18,888 nt of DNA from Thermoanaerobaculia bacterium (GCA_017883215.1 JADGOA010000025.1:1-18888), one strand, 5' to 3'. Counted from the stretch's first letter, positions 7,204-13,899 are shown. The notes: generated by a model not told the origin, from the sequence alone. Program-made: numbers and translations.

Positions 7204-7899
7204 CTACCGCATCAGCCGCAGCAGAGCGCGGACGCGTCTGGCGTTCTCGCCGGCATCGCCGCGGCCGACGCGCGAAACGGAGCGGATGTCGATCCGGCTC
7301 CCATGTCCGTCAGGACGGACGCGGATCACCACGTCATCCTTGAATCCGAACCAACCCGTCGTCGCCGTTCCCTCGATCCTCCCCTCGGCCGGTTCCGTGG
7401 CGATGAGGTTCAGACCTTCCGCATCCGCGGCGCGCATCGCCCGCGCGAACGCGTCAGCGGGGACGTCGTCGGCCAGAATCAGCGGTGCGATGTCGGGATA
7501 GAACCGCCTCTGCCACTCTGCGGTTTTCCGTCCTTCGTATGCCACCGGGTTCGTCTGCGATCCGCGCAGCGCGACGGCGGCGACCAGACGCGGCGGATCG
7601 TTCGGATCGGTGGTGATGTCGTGAATCGGGGCCGTGCGGAACGCCACGGCGATGTGCCACCCCGTCACGATCACGAGAATCGCGGAGACGCCGACCGTGA
7701 GAATCGACATCGGCGTGAATTGCTTCGCGCGAGCAACGGCGATCAGCGCCAGGAGGAGGGCGAGCAAGGCGATGGGGAGCGTCAGCGCGAACAGCCGCAG
7801 CCCGATGCCGTAGCCGAACCATCCCAGCCGCGTTCCCGGTCCGGAGCTGAGAAATGCGCCCGCCGCGACGACGGCAAGAATCCACGCTGCGCGCTTCAT
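7204..7899 (-). CDS. DUF1499 domain membrane protein
   Basis: This 231-residue protein begins with three hydrophobic segments (about residues 4-20, 35-57 and 66-88), so it is anchored in the inner membrane. The C-terminal part has the DUF1499 signature: W-F-G-F-K-D-D-V-V-I-R-V, then S-R-I-D-I-R-S-V-S-R-V-G-R-G-D-A-G-E-N-A-R-R-V-R. The biochemical role of DUF1499 is unknown. The ATG at 7899 is 16 bases downstream of the stop of the HipA/DUF3037 fusion ORF, so the two probably form an operon. The stop codon TAG is part of a GTAG that begins a GC-rich stretch. Confidence 0.88.
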   Translation of the reverse strand: MKRAAWILAVVAAGAFLSSGPGTRLGWFGYGIGLRLFALTLPIALLALLLALIAVARAKQFTPMSILTVGVSAILVIVTGWHIAVAFRTAPIHDITTDPNDPPRLVAAVALRGSQTNPVAYEGRKTAEWQRRFYPDIAPLILADDVPADAFARAMRAADAEGLNLIATEPAEGRIEGTATTGWFGFKDDVVIRVRPDGHGSRIDIRSVSRVGRGDAGENARRVRALLRLMR

Positions 7900-7915
7900 C
7901 GCGCTGTTATACGCC

Positions 7916-8365
7916 CTACTTCGGTGACCTCACCAGTTTCTCGAAAAGACTCTCCAGAGCGGCGTTCACGTCGGAATGAACCCCCGAGTGCACCGCCGAG
8001 GTCTGAATGACCGTGCTGCGAGGCGCGACGAGCCAGTGGAAACGCGCACGTTGGGCAAGGTTTCCGATCGATCCAGCCTCCTCGCCGCCCGCGCACACCT
8101 TCGGGATCGTCGCGAGATGGGTCTCGACAGCGGCGAGATCGACGGAAGGATCGAGCGCGAGCAGCCGATCGTGATCGAGTTCGATGTTCAGCGTTCGCGC
8201 GATCTCGCCCGACACGAGCTCGGCGAGCAGCGCTCTGGCTCCCTGTCCGGCGCCGCGGAACTTCACGACGTAAGTGCCGTCGTCGTCGCCCGCGACGATG
8301 GCCGGCAGCGAGCCCCCTTCGCGCAGCGGCGTCACGTACTCCGTCGCGGTGATGGTGCGGATCAT
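7916..8365 (-). CDS. In-frame fusion of HipA-family kinase N-terminus to DUF3037 C-terminus
   Basis: The 149-residue ORF changes family midway. Residues 1 to about 58 (T-P-L-R-E-G-G-S-L-P-A, then Y-V-V-K-F-R-G-A-G-Q-G, then A-E-L-V-S-G-E-I-A-R) match the N-lobe of standalone HipA-family kinases, normally about 260 residues. From about residue 60 (I-E-L-D, then L-A-L-D-P-S-V-D, I-P-K-V-C-A-G-G, R-F-H-W-L-V-A-P-R-S-T-V-I-Q-T) it matches the C-terminal two thirds of DUF3037, normally about 130 residues. In many genomes these are adjacent genes in the order kinase-DUF3037. The simplest reading is an in-frame deletion that removed the kinase catalytic loop and C-lobe and the DUF3037 start. The product cannot be an active kinase. 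A decaying pseudogene is an alternative. The junction is near 8186-8195. Confidence 0.75.
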   Translation of the reverse strand: MIRTITATEYVTPLREGGSLPAIVAGDDDGTYVVKFRGAGQGARALLAELVSGEIARTLNIELDHDRLLALDPSVDLAAVETHLATIPKVCAGGEEAGSIGNLAQRARFHWLVAPRSTVIQTSAVHSGVHSDVNAALESLFEKLVRSPK

Positions 8366-8394
8366 CGCGCAAGCATAGCGAAGACGCGGCGACT

Positions 8395-8412
8395 AGAGGC
8401 TGCGCAGAAATC
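8395..8412. repeat. Half copy of the GAGGCTGTGCAGAAATC repeat
   Basis: The 18 bases AGAGGCTGCGCAGAAATC differ by one base from the left arm of the perfect inverted repeat at 15829-15871. This copy has no matching right arm and directly precedes the repeat at 8416-8493. Confidence 0.65.
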
Positions 8413-8415
8413 GAA

Positions 8416-8493
8416 TTCACCACAGAGGCACAGAGAGCACAGGGACTGTTCCTCGCCTTTCTTTCTCTGTGCCCTCTGTGTCTCTGTGGTGAA
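8416..8493. repeat. Long inverted repeat with CACAGAG motifs
   Basis: The arms 8416-8442 (beginning TTCACCACAGAGGCACAGAG) and 8467-8493 are inverse complements over 27 bases with 2 mismatches, around a 24-nt spacer. The arms are built of CACAGAG-type units. From memory, similar CCACAGAG repeats are common between genes of environmental bacteria. It lies in the divergent region about 50 bases upstream of the selenoperoxiredoxin gene. Confidence 0.85.
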
Positions 8494-8542
8494 AGAGAGG
8501 CACGAATGGGTAACCACGCGTGCGCTGAGGCATAATCTTCAG

Positions 8543-9112
8543 ATGAAGCGAATTCCTCTCATCGCCGCGCTGGCTCTCTCGACCTCTCTGGCTGCTGCCA
8601 CCGCTCCAGCGCGGAAATCGATGTCCGCACCTCCAAGGATCGGACAGCAGGCACCCGACTTCACTGCGGTCGACCAGAACGGCAAGACGGTCCACCTCTC
8701 CGACGCGCGAGGCCACAAGGTCGTCCTCGTTTTCTACCGCGGTTACTGGTGACCTTACTGCGTCCGGCAGGTTGCCGGCCTTCGCGACCTCGTTCGAGCA
8801 TTCGGAGAGGTGCGCTTTTTCGCGATCAGTCCCGACCGTTCGCAGCAGAGCGGTGAATTCGCCAGGAAAGTGGCCGGCGATGGGCGAGGCGCGGTTGCGT
8901 TCTCGCTTCTCTCGGATTCGCACTCTGTGATCATCGACCACTACGGATTGCGCGATCCCGCGTATGCGCGGGAGAAGATCGACGGCGTGCCCCGCCCCGC
9001 TGTCTTCGTGCTCGACCAACAGGGGCGCGTCCGCTGGTCAGAGGTCGAGACCGACTACCGCGAGCGGGCTTCGAACGAAGAGGTGGCCGCGGCGCTCGAT
9101 GCGTTCGAGTAG
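8543..9112 (+). CDS. AhpC/TSA-type peroxiredoxin, probable selenoprotein (in-frame TGA = Sec70)
   Basis: Read through the TGA at 8750-8752, the gene encodes 189 residues: a signal-peptide-like N-terminus (M-K-R-I-P-L-I-A-A-L-A-L-S), then I-G-Q-Q-A-P-D-F, V-V-L-V-F-Y-R-G-Y-W, U70-P-Y-C73, and the rest of the thioredoxin fold through V-P-R-P-A-V-F-V-L-D to a TAG at 9110-9112. The family has Cys at residue 70 (Y-W-C-P-Y-C). The same frame stays open and family-like for 119 codons after TGA, and a bSECIS-like hairpin begins 12 bases downstream. Selenocysteine would be the peroxidatic or redox residue, reducing peroxides, probably outside the cytoplasm. Automatic tools would split it into 8543-8752 and about 8810-9112. 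A nonsense mutation is the alternative. The DUF1259 gene follows after 26 bases. Confidence 0.82.
8764..8778 (+). promoter_or_regulatory. bSECIS-like hairpin for selenocysteine insertion
   Basis: CCGGCA (8764-8769) pairs perfectly with TGCCGG (8773-8778) around a GGT loop at 8770-8772. The loop starts 18 bases after the TGA. Bacterial SECIS elements place a small loop beginning with G, often GGU, about 16-37 bases after UGA, bound by SelB. The position and loop fit this. The lower stem is imperfect. Confidence 0.65.
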
Positions 9113-9138
9113 CGGAACCGCTGCGAAAGGAGAATCCC

Positions 9139-10029
9139 ATGCGCATCTTCAGGCCCTTCCTTCTTCTCCTCGCCGTCTTCCTTTTCGTCAACGCCGATGC
9201 CGGTCCGAAGCCTCGCATCGACTGGACGGCAGTCGGCCAGGCGCTCGGGCGCGCCGGCGCCATGCAGCCCGGCGACGTTTACAAGGTGAGCTTCCCGCGA
9301 AGCGACCTGGCCGTGACTGCGGACGGAGTTGCCATCAAACCGGCGCTGGCACTCGGAGCGTGGGCCGCTTTCCGCCAGAGCGGCTCGACGGCGATGGCCA
9401 TGGGCGATCTTGTGCTGCTCGAATCGGAGGTCAATCCGGTCATGAGGGCGCTGCAGGCCGGAGGCATCGAGCAGAGTGCACTTCACAATCACCTCATCGG
9501 CGAGTCGCCCCGGGTGATGTACATGCACTTCAGCGCGCACGGCGACGCGGTGAAGATCGCCGCTACGCTCCACAGCGCGTTAGGTCTGAGCAAGACACCG
9601 CTCGGCGCGACCGCCGCATCCGTCCCGTCGCCGGCGCTGGACCTGCCGGTCGCGGACCTCGACCGCATCCTCGGCGTCGCCGGCAAAAGCAACGGCGGCG
9701 TGTACCAGTTCAGCGTCCCCCGCGCCGAGACCGTCATCGAGCACGGCATGGAAATCCCGCCATCGATGGGCGTCGCCACGGCGATCAATTTTCAGCCCAC
9801 CGGCGACGGACGCGCCGCCATCACCGGCGATTTCGTCCTGATCGGATCGGAAGTCAACCCCGTCATCCGTGCACTGCAGAGCGGCGGCATCGCCGTGACC
9901 GCCATCCACAGCCACATGCTGGACGAGCAGCCGCGCCTTTTCTTCATGCACTTCTGGGCCAATGCGAATGCGAAAGAACTGGCCCAATCCCTCCGCTCGG
10001 CGCTCGATCGGACGCACCTGAAGAAGTGA
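9139..10029 (+). CDS. DUF1259 (LppY/LpqO-type) protein, two tandem domains
   Basis: The protein has 296 residues, a signal peptide (F-R-P-F-L-L-L-L-A-V-F-L-F-V, cleavage near A-D-A) and two homologous halves. The first (about 30-150) has G-D-V-Y-K-V-S-F-P-R-S-D-L, then A-L-A-L-G-A-W-A-A-F, E-V-N-P-V-M-R-A-L-Q-A-G-G-I, H-N-H-L-I-G-E and P-R-V-M-Y-M-H. The second (about 168-290) repeats G-G-V-Y-Q-F-S-V-P-R, E-V-N-P-V-I-R-A-L-Q-S-G-G-I, I-H-S-H-M-L-D-E-Q-P-R and F-F-M-H-F-W. This is the DUF1259 pattern; the conserved His residues suggest a metal site, but the function is unknown. The ATG at 9139 has AGGAG at 9127-9131. The 26-base gap after the selenoperoxiredoxin indicates an operon. Confidence 0.92.
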   Translation: MRIFRPFLLLLAVFLFVNADAGPKPRIDWTAVGQALGRAGAMQPGDVYKVSFPRSDLAVTADGVAIKPALALGAWAAFRQSGSTAMAMGDLVLLESEVNPVMRALQAGGIEQSALHNHLIGESPRVMYMHFSAHGDAVKIAATLHSALGLSKTPLGATAASVPSPALDLPVADLDRILGVAGKSNGGVYQFSVPRAETVIEHGMEIPPSMGVATAINFQPTGDGRAAITGDFVLIGSEVNPVIRALQSGGIAVTAIHSHMLDEQPRLFFMHFWANANAKELAQSLRSALDRTHLKK

Positions 10030-10117
10030 GCGCGAGTCGCATGGAGTACCGGCCCTCAGCCTGTCGATCGGACGCCGGAAGTCCTCGCCCGGCGGAAGTG
10101 GAATGGCGGCAAGAACA

Positions 10118-10146
10118 AAGGCACCGGCGAGCTGCGCCGGTGCCTT
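10118..10146 (-). terminator. Hairpin terminator for the repeat-protein gene
   Basis: AAGGCACCGGCG (10118-10129) pairs perfectly with 10135-10146 around a 5-nt loop. Read on the minus strand it lies 21 bases after the stop at 10168 and is followed by a T-rich TTTGTTCTT. On the plus strand there is no T-run, but it may also limit read-through from the DUF1259 gene. Confidence 0.7.
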
Positions 10147-10167
10147 GCGTAAAGTGGAAGCGAGGGC

Positions 10168-11157
10168 TCAGTCGCGACGCGTATCGACCGAGTCGACGCC
10201 GTTGGCAGCGAAGAGGCCGTTGCGAAGCCACGAGCCGGTGAGCGTCACCCGATCGCCGCGGCGCAGGTCACGACCGTCGATGCGGCTGTAGCGCGGGTCG
10301 ATCGAGCGGGTGTCGACTGTGACGAACCGGCCGGTGCGGTCATCGCGCAGCGAGAGCGTGCCGGTGCGGTAGTCGACGCGGTCGACGTATCCGGTGACGT
10401 AATCATTGCTGTATCCACGGTTGTCGCCGTATCCGCCGTTGTCGTAGTAAGGATCATCGTAGACATCGGCGTAGATCACGCCACCGCGGAAGATTCCGCC
10501 GAGGCTGATGCCGATGCCGACGCGCCAGTCGTTGCGCCAGCGCGCTTCCGGCACCCAGAACGAGTAGCCGCCGTTGTCGAACCACACGCGGTAGCCGCCG
10601 CGCTCGTGCGCATAGCGGCTGATGCGGCCCTGCATGCTCACGCGCTCATTGTTGCGGTACTGACGAGACGACTCGCTGCGGCCGCGGTCGTACGACCCGC
10701 CGCGCGACCCCTCGCTACTGTTGCGGTCGTTGCGTACGGCAGCCTGGTCGGCCTGGTTGCTACGATTGCGTGTATCGGTCTGGTAGCCACCGTTGCGTGT
10801 ATCGGCCTGGTTGCCACCGTTGCGCGTGCCGGCCTGGTTGCCACCGTTGCGCGTGCCGGCCTGGTTGCCACCGTTGCGCGTGCCGGCCTGGTTGCCACCG
10901 TTGCGTGTGCCGGCCTGGTTGCCACCGTTGCGTGTGTCTGCCTGGGTTCGCGAGCCGCCGCGATTGAGGTCGTTGCGATGATCGCCGCTCTGCGCGTTAC
11001 CGCCGCGGCTGTCGCGCGAGACGCGTCCGTCACGGTAATCGCCGCCGGGCCTTGTCCCGTCCTGCGGACGATTATCCGCAAAAGCGGACGTCGCCAACAG
11101 CAGTGCGAGAGCGCCTGCTCCCGCGAATTTTGTGGCCAAAACACTGGACTTTTTCAT
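10168..11157 (-). CDS. Secreted Asn/Gly/Arg-rich protein with 9-residue tandem repeats
   Basis: The 329-residue protein has a signal peptide (A-G-A-L-A-L-L-L-A-T-S-A-F-A-D, cleavage near residue 27). A low-complexity stretch follows, in which T-R-N-G-G-N-Q-A-G repeats about seven times (roughly residues 73-135). Then comes an R/S/N-rich linker, a segment rich in aromatics (R-V-W-F-D-N-G-G-Y-S-F-W-V-P-E), a Tyr/Gly/Asp stretch, and a C-terminal part resembling an OB-like fold (G-Y-V-D-R-V-D-Y-R-T-G-T-L-S-L-R-D, D-L-R-R-G-D-R-V-T-L-T-G-S-W). The start is supported by AGGGAG 7 bases upstream of ATG 11157. I do not recognise a characterised family; an extracytoplasmic surface or matrix-associated role is inference. 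Confidence 0.8.
   Translation of the reverse strand: MKKSSVLATKFAGAGALALLLATSAFADNRPQDGTRPGGDYRDGRVSRDSRGGNAQSGDHRNDLNRGGSRTQADTRNGGNQAGTRNGGNQAGTRNGGNQAGTRNGGNQAGTRNGGNQADTRNGGYQTDTRNRSNQADQAAVRNDRNSSEGSRGGSYDRGRSESSRQYRNNERVSMQGRISRYAHERGGYRVWFDNGGYSFWVPEARWRNDWRVGIGISLGGIFRGGVIYADVYDDPYYDNGGYGDNRGYSNDYVTGYVDRVDYRTGTLSLRDDRTGRFVTVDTRSIDPRYSRIDGRDLRRGDRVTLTGSWLRNGLFAANGVDSVDTRRD
10751..10939. repeat. 27-bp in-frame tandem repeat array, seven units
   Basis: Seven contiguous 27-bp units start at 10751, 10778, 10805, 10832, 10859, 10886 and 10913; a degenerate eighth follows at 10940. The three units from 10805 to 10885 are identical, and the outer ones diverge by a few bases. Each unit encodes nine residues on the minus strand, so unit gain or loss keeps the frame. 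Confidence 0.92.
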
Positions 11158-11220
11158 GGTTTTCTCCCTGGAACCGGTGGACGACGAGCATCACTATCGC
11201 AAGGGGACTGCCATGTTTGT

Positions 11221-11320
11221 TGGCCGAGGGCCGTGCGTAGCACGCGACAAACGGTTCTCTTCCGAATCCTCTCGGGCGCTTCGCGCCCTCGGCCCTCGGC
11301 CCTCAACACTCAGCACCCAG
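11221..11320. repeat. Composite repeat with hairpins and GGCCCTC tandem units
   Basis: The stretch has GGCCGAGGGCC at 11222-11232, a CGTGC-GTA-GCACG hairpin next to it, a perfect GGGCGC-TTC-GCGCCC hairpin at 11274-11288, and three 7-mers GCCCTCG/GCCCTCG/GCCCTCA at 11285-11305. CACTCAGCACCCAGC follows. The left and right ends are partly inverse complements. It fills the gap between the LytTR gene's 3' end and the next gene's promoter region, and may act as a terminator or transcript-end hairpin. Confidence 0.6.
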
Positions 11321-11322
11321 CT

Positions 11323-12117
11323 TCACCGGATTCCCATCGCCTGCTCCAGCTCCTCGCGACGGGTGCGCGACACCGGCAGCTCGGTACCGTCTTTCAGGCG
11401 CACCGCGTAGTCGCCCCCCGACGCGCGGCGCAGGGTGTCGATGCGATCGAGGCGGACGATGACCGAGCGGTGGACTCGGAAGAACACCGCCGGATCGAGC
11501 TTCTCCTCGAGTGTCTGCATCCGCTCCCGCACGGCGAACGTGCGCTCGGCGATATGGAGCTCCGCGTAAGGACCACTGGCGGTGATGTAGTCGATCCGCG
11601 CCACCGGCACCACGCGCGTCTGCCCGCGGCTCTCGACAGGAATGCGATCCAGGTATCGCCCTTTCCGCCGCGGCGCGTCGGGCAGCGGCTGCTCGTGCAA
11701 CAGCGTCAGCAGCCTTCTGGTCACCTGCTCGACTTCCTGCAGCTCGATGGTCTTGCGAGCACGCCGCAGCGCCTGCCCGAATCGCTCGTCGTCGAACGGT
11801 TTCATGAGGTAGTCGACCGCGGCGATCTCGAAGGCCTTGAGTGCGAACTGATCGAACGCGGTCACGAAGATCGTCGCCGGCATTCGCGCGGCGCCGATGG
11901 CCTCGACGACCTGGAGACCGCTCATGCCCGGCATCTGCACGTCGAGGAAGACGAGGTCCGGCTCGAGGCGACGGATCATCTCCACGGCCTCGACGCCCGT
12001 CGCCGCGGTGGCCACGACCTCGACGTCGCCTCCCCTGGCCAGCAGGTCCTCGACGCGCTGGCGGGCCAGCGGCTCGTCGTCGGCGACAACAACGCGCAGC
12101 TTCCTGGCTTCAGGCAT
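11323..12117 (-). CDS. LytTR-family response regulator
   Basis: The 264-residue protein has an N-terminal receiver domain: acidic pocket Asp13-Asp14, phosphoacceptor Asp59 in F-L-D-V-Q-M-P-G, T-A-F-D near residue 88, and K-P-F. A C-terminal LytTR DNA-binding domain follows: I-P-V-E-S-R-G, I-D-Y-I-T-A-S-G-P-Y-A-E-L-H, F-F-R-V-H-R-S-V-I-V. LytTR regulators bind pairs of short direct repeats. The ATG at 12117 overlaps the end of the kinase gene by 8 bases, so the kinase upstream is its cognate partner. Longer starts upstream would lie entirely inside the kinase frame and are unlikely. Confidence 0.95.
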   Translation of the reverse strand: MPEARKLRVVVADDEPLARQRVEDLLARGGDVEVVATAATGVEAVEMIRRLEPDLVFLDVQMPGMSGLQVVEAIGAARMPATIFVTAFDQFALKAFEIAAVDYLMKPFDDERFGQALRRARKTIELQEVEQVTRRLLTLLHEQPLPDAPRRKGRYLDRIPVESRGQTRVVPVARIDYITASGPYAELHIAERTFAVRERMQTLEEKLDPAVFFRVHRSVIVRLDRIDTLRRASGGDYAVRLKDGTELPVSRTRREELEQAMGIR

Positions 12118-13240
12118 GGGCACCGCCCGAAGTGTGAAACGGCAGCGCGATCTCCGCGACTGCGCCCCCGCCCGCGGGGGATGACAGCACCACCTCGCCG
12201 CGGCCGCCATAGAGCTGGGCCAGCCGCTCGCGGGTGTTCGCCAGGCCGACTCCGGCGGAGGCCGCCGCAGCGATGCCAGGCCCGTTGTCGCGCACGATCA
12301 TGTAGAGAAGGTCGCCGTCGCGGTGCGCGGCGATGGAGATCCGCCCTTCTCCGGTGGCGCGCGCGGCGCCGTGCTCGAGGGCGTTCTCCATGATCGGCTG
12401 AAGGATCAGATTCGGGACGAGCGCGTCCAGCGTCTCGTCGTCGATCTCCATCTCCACCCGCAGCTTTCCCTGGAAGCGGATTTCCATGATCTCGATGTAG
12501 CGCCGCAGGAAGCCCAGCTCGTCGCGAAGCGGCACCTCGTCTGCGCCGCGGCTGTCCATGGTGTGCCGCAGCAGCTCCGAGAGCCGCGCGATCATCCGCC
12601 GCACACCGGCCGGATCGCGCTCCACGAGCGCGGAGATGGCGTGGAGCGTGTTGAAAAGAAAGTGCGGATTCAGCTGCATCCGCAGCGCATCAAGGCGGGC
12701 CACGGCGAGTTGTGCCTGCAGCCGCGCGGTCTGCTGCCGCAGCTCGGCATCGCGAAGGAAGTACTCGCGCGCAAAGCCGGCGGCGAGAATCGCAAGGTAG
12801 ACGAGCAGCTGGTTGAGGAAGCGGAAACGGCCGATCTCCCGCAGCGGCGCGAACGCCGAGGGCGGTCCGCCGCGCCGCATCGGAACGGCCGGAGCGCTGA
12901 AGACGATGTCGCGCGCCACCTCCAGCAGCAGGTAAACGCCGATGGAGATCACGACGCCCACGCCCAGGAGAATGGCGATGCGCATCACCCAGCGCGAACG
13001 CTCCGGGCCGAAGCGGCTGGTGAGCCAGAACACGAGCGGCGTCACCGCGGCCCAGATCCACGACTCGATGTAGGCGAGAGCGATCGGTCCGGCCGGCGAG
13101 ACGACGCGAAAGCCGAACGCTCCTCGCGGATCGAGAAGGCGGTTGACCGTCGAAAGCGTCGCCAGCGACGTCCAGAAGATGAAGATCAGCCCCAGCTCGC
13201 GGTGGCTGAATCGGCGCGTGGTCGAGCTCATCGCTGTCAT
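12110..13240 (-). CDS. LytS/YehU-type sensor histidine kinase
   Basis: The 376-residue protein has four hydrophobic segments in its first 165 residues (around 15-30, 47-72, 85-108 and 143-157), a short coiled coil, and the His_kinase domain with L-N-P-H-F-L-F-N-T-L (His193). Its HATPase part has I-L-Q-P-I-M-E-N-A-L-E-H-G (N-box), R-D-N-G-P-G-I and G-V-G-L-A-N-T-R-E-R-L. This is the architecture of LytS/YehU kinases that phosphorylate LytTR regulators. No extracytoplasmic sensor domain is evident, so the signal is probably sensed by the membrane part. ATG 13240 is used; the ATG at 13231 is an alternative and no Shine-Dalgarno is visible for either. It diverges from the Spy-like gene. Confidence 0.95.
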   Translation of the reverse strand: MTAMSSTTRRFSHRELGLIFIFWTSLATLSTVNRLLDPRGAFGFRVVSPAGPIALAYIESWIWAAVTPLVFWLTSRFGPERSRWVMRIAILLGVGVVISIGVYLLLEVARDIVFSAPAVPMRRGGPPSAFAPLREIGRFRFLNQLLVYLAILAAGFAREYFLRDAELRQQTARLQAQLAVARLDALRMQLNPHFLFNTLHAISALVERDPAGVRRMIARLSELLRHTMDSRGADEVPLRDELGFLRRYIEIMEIRFQGKLRVEMEIDDETLDALVPNLILQPIMENALEHGAARATGEGRISIAAHRDGDLLYMIVRDNGPGIAAAASAGVGLANTRERLAQLYGGRGEVVLSSPAGGGAVAEIALPFHTSGGAHA

Positions 13241-13264
13241 TGAGTATCACTGTTTGTGCCGCTT

Positions 13265-13296
13265 CGGTGCAGTTCGTGACACGCCGGTGCAATTCG
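13265..13296. promoter_or_regulatory. Candidate LytTR operator: 12-bp direct repeat
   Basis: CGGTGCAGTTCG (13265-13276) and CGGTGCAATTCG (13285-13296) differ in one base and are 20 bp apart, start to start. The pair lies in the divergent region between the kinase-regulator operon and the Spy-like gene. LytTR proteins bind two direct repeats about two helical turns apart. The function is inferred. Confidence 0.45.
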
Positions 13297-13418
13297 AGCC
13301 GCTCCGGAAAGGGAACGACCCCGCGCTTTGTCTCCTGTCCCGACTGGCGAACGCAAATCACAACGGATTGGAACCCCGAAGACGACTGCGGACGCCGGCG
13401 ACATTCAAGGAGAAAACC

Positions 13419-13874
13419 ATGACGAGACAGAGCAAGTGGATCACCGGTCTGGCGGTCGCGGCGCTCAGCGGTTCGCTGGCGTTCGCCGCCATCGGACACG
13501 AGAACGCACACGGATGGGCCGGCCATGAGGGCAAGGGTCATCAGGAGCAGATGGCAACGAAGCTGAACCTCACGCCATCGCAGAAGCAGCAGTGGGCCGA
13601 TGCGCAGAAGGCGTTTTTCGAGCAGAACAAGCCCTTCCTGCAGCAGGCGCGGCAGACCATGAACGACTACCGCGCGGCGAAGAAGGCCGGCGACACGGCC
13701 AAGGCCGAATCGATCAAGCCGACGATGCAGTCGCAGCGCGCGCAGATGAAGTCTCTCCGCGACGCGCAGAACGCGAAGCTGATGCCGATCCTCGATGATC
13801 AGCAGAAGGCGCAGTTCCAGCAGATGCTCGCCCAGCGCGCGCAACATCAGCATCACGGCGGGCAGCAGAAGTAA
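13419..13874 (+). CDS. Spy/CpxP-like periplasmic LTxxQ protein
   Basis: The 151-residue protein has a signal peptide (T-G-L-A-V-A-A-L-S-G-S-L-A-F-A-A, cleavage near residue 24). The mature protein is charged and almost entirely helical, with one clear L-T-P-S-Q (51-55) and a weaker second motif near M-P-I-L-D-D-Q-Q. It is rich in Q, K, A and H, with a His-rich tail. Spy/CpxP proteins are periplasmic chaperones or stress sensors; His residues may bind metal. The ATG at 13419 has AAGGAG at 13407-13412. The gene stands alone, diverges from the LytS-type kinase gene and ends in a strong terminator. Regulation by that two-component system is plausible. Confidence 0.88.
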   Translation: MTRQSKWITGLAVAALSGSLAFAAIGHENAHGWAGHEGKGHQEQMATKLNLTPSQKQQWADAQKAFFEQNKPFLQQARQTMNDYRAAKKAGDTAKAESIKPTMQSQRAQMKSLRDAQNAKLMPILDDQQKAQFQQMLAQRAQHQHHGGQQK

Positions 13875-13899
13875 GACGGACTCAGGCGGTCGTACAACC

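Noticed and set aside
8750..8752. TGA as an ordinary stop or simple frameshifted pseudogene
   Set aside because: The same frame stays open and family-like on both sides, the TGA sits at the catalytic Cys codon, and a bSECIS-like hairpin follows; no frameshift is needed. It remains the main alternative.
10751..10939. CRISPR-like periodic array
   Set aside because: Units are contiguous with no spacers, are in frame within a secreted protein, and are not palindromic.
10606..12393. Plus-strand 595-aa open frame
   Set aside because: It lies antisense to the repeat protein and the LytTR regulator, which have clear families; its repeats (V-A-T-V-A-R-A-G-L) are the antisense of the 27-bp units.
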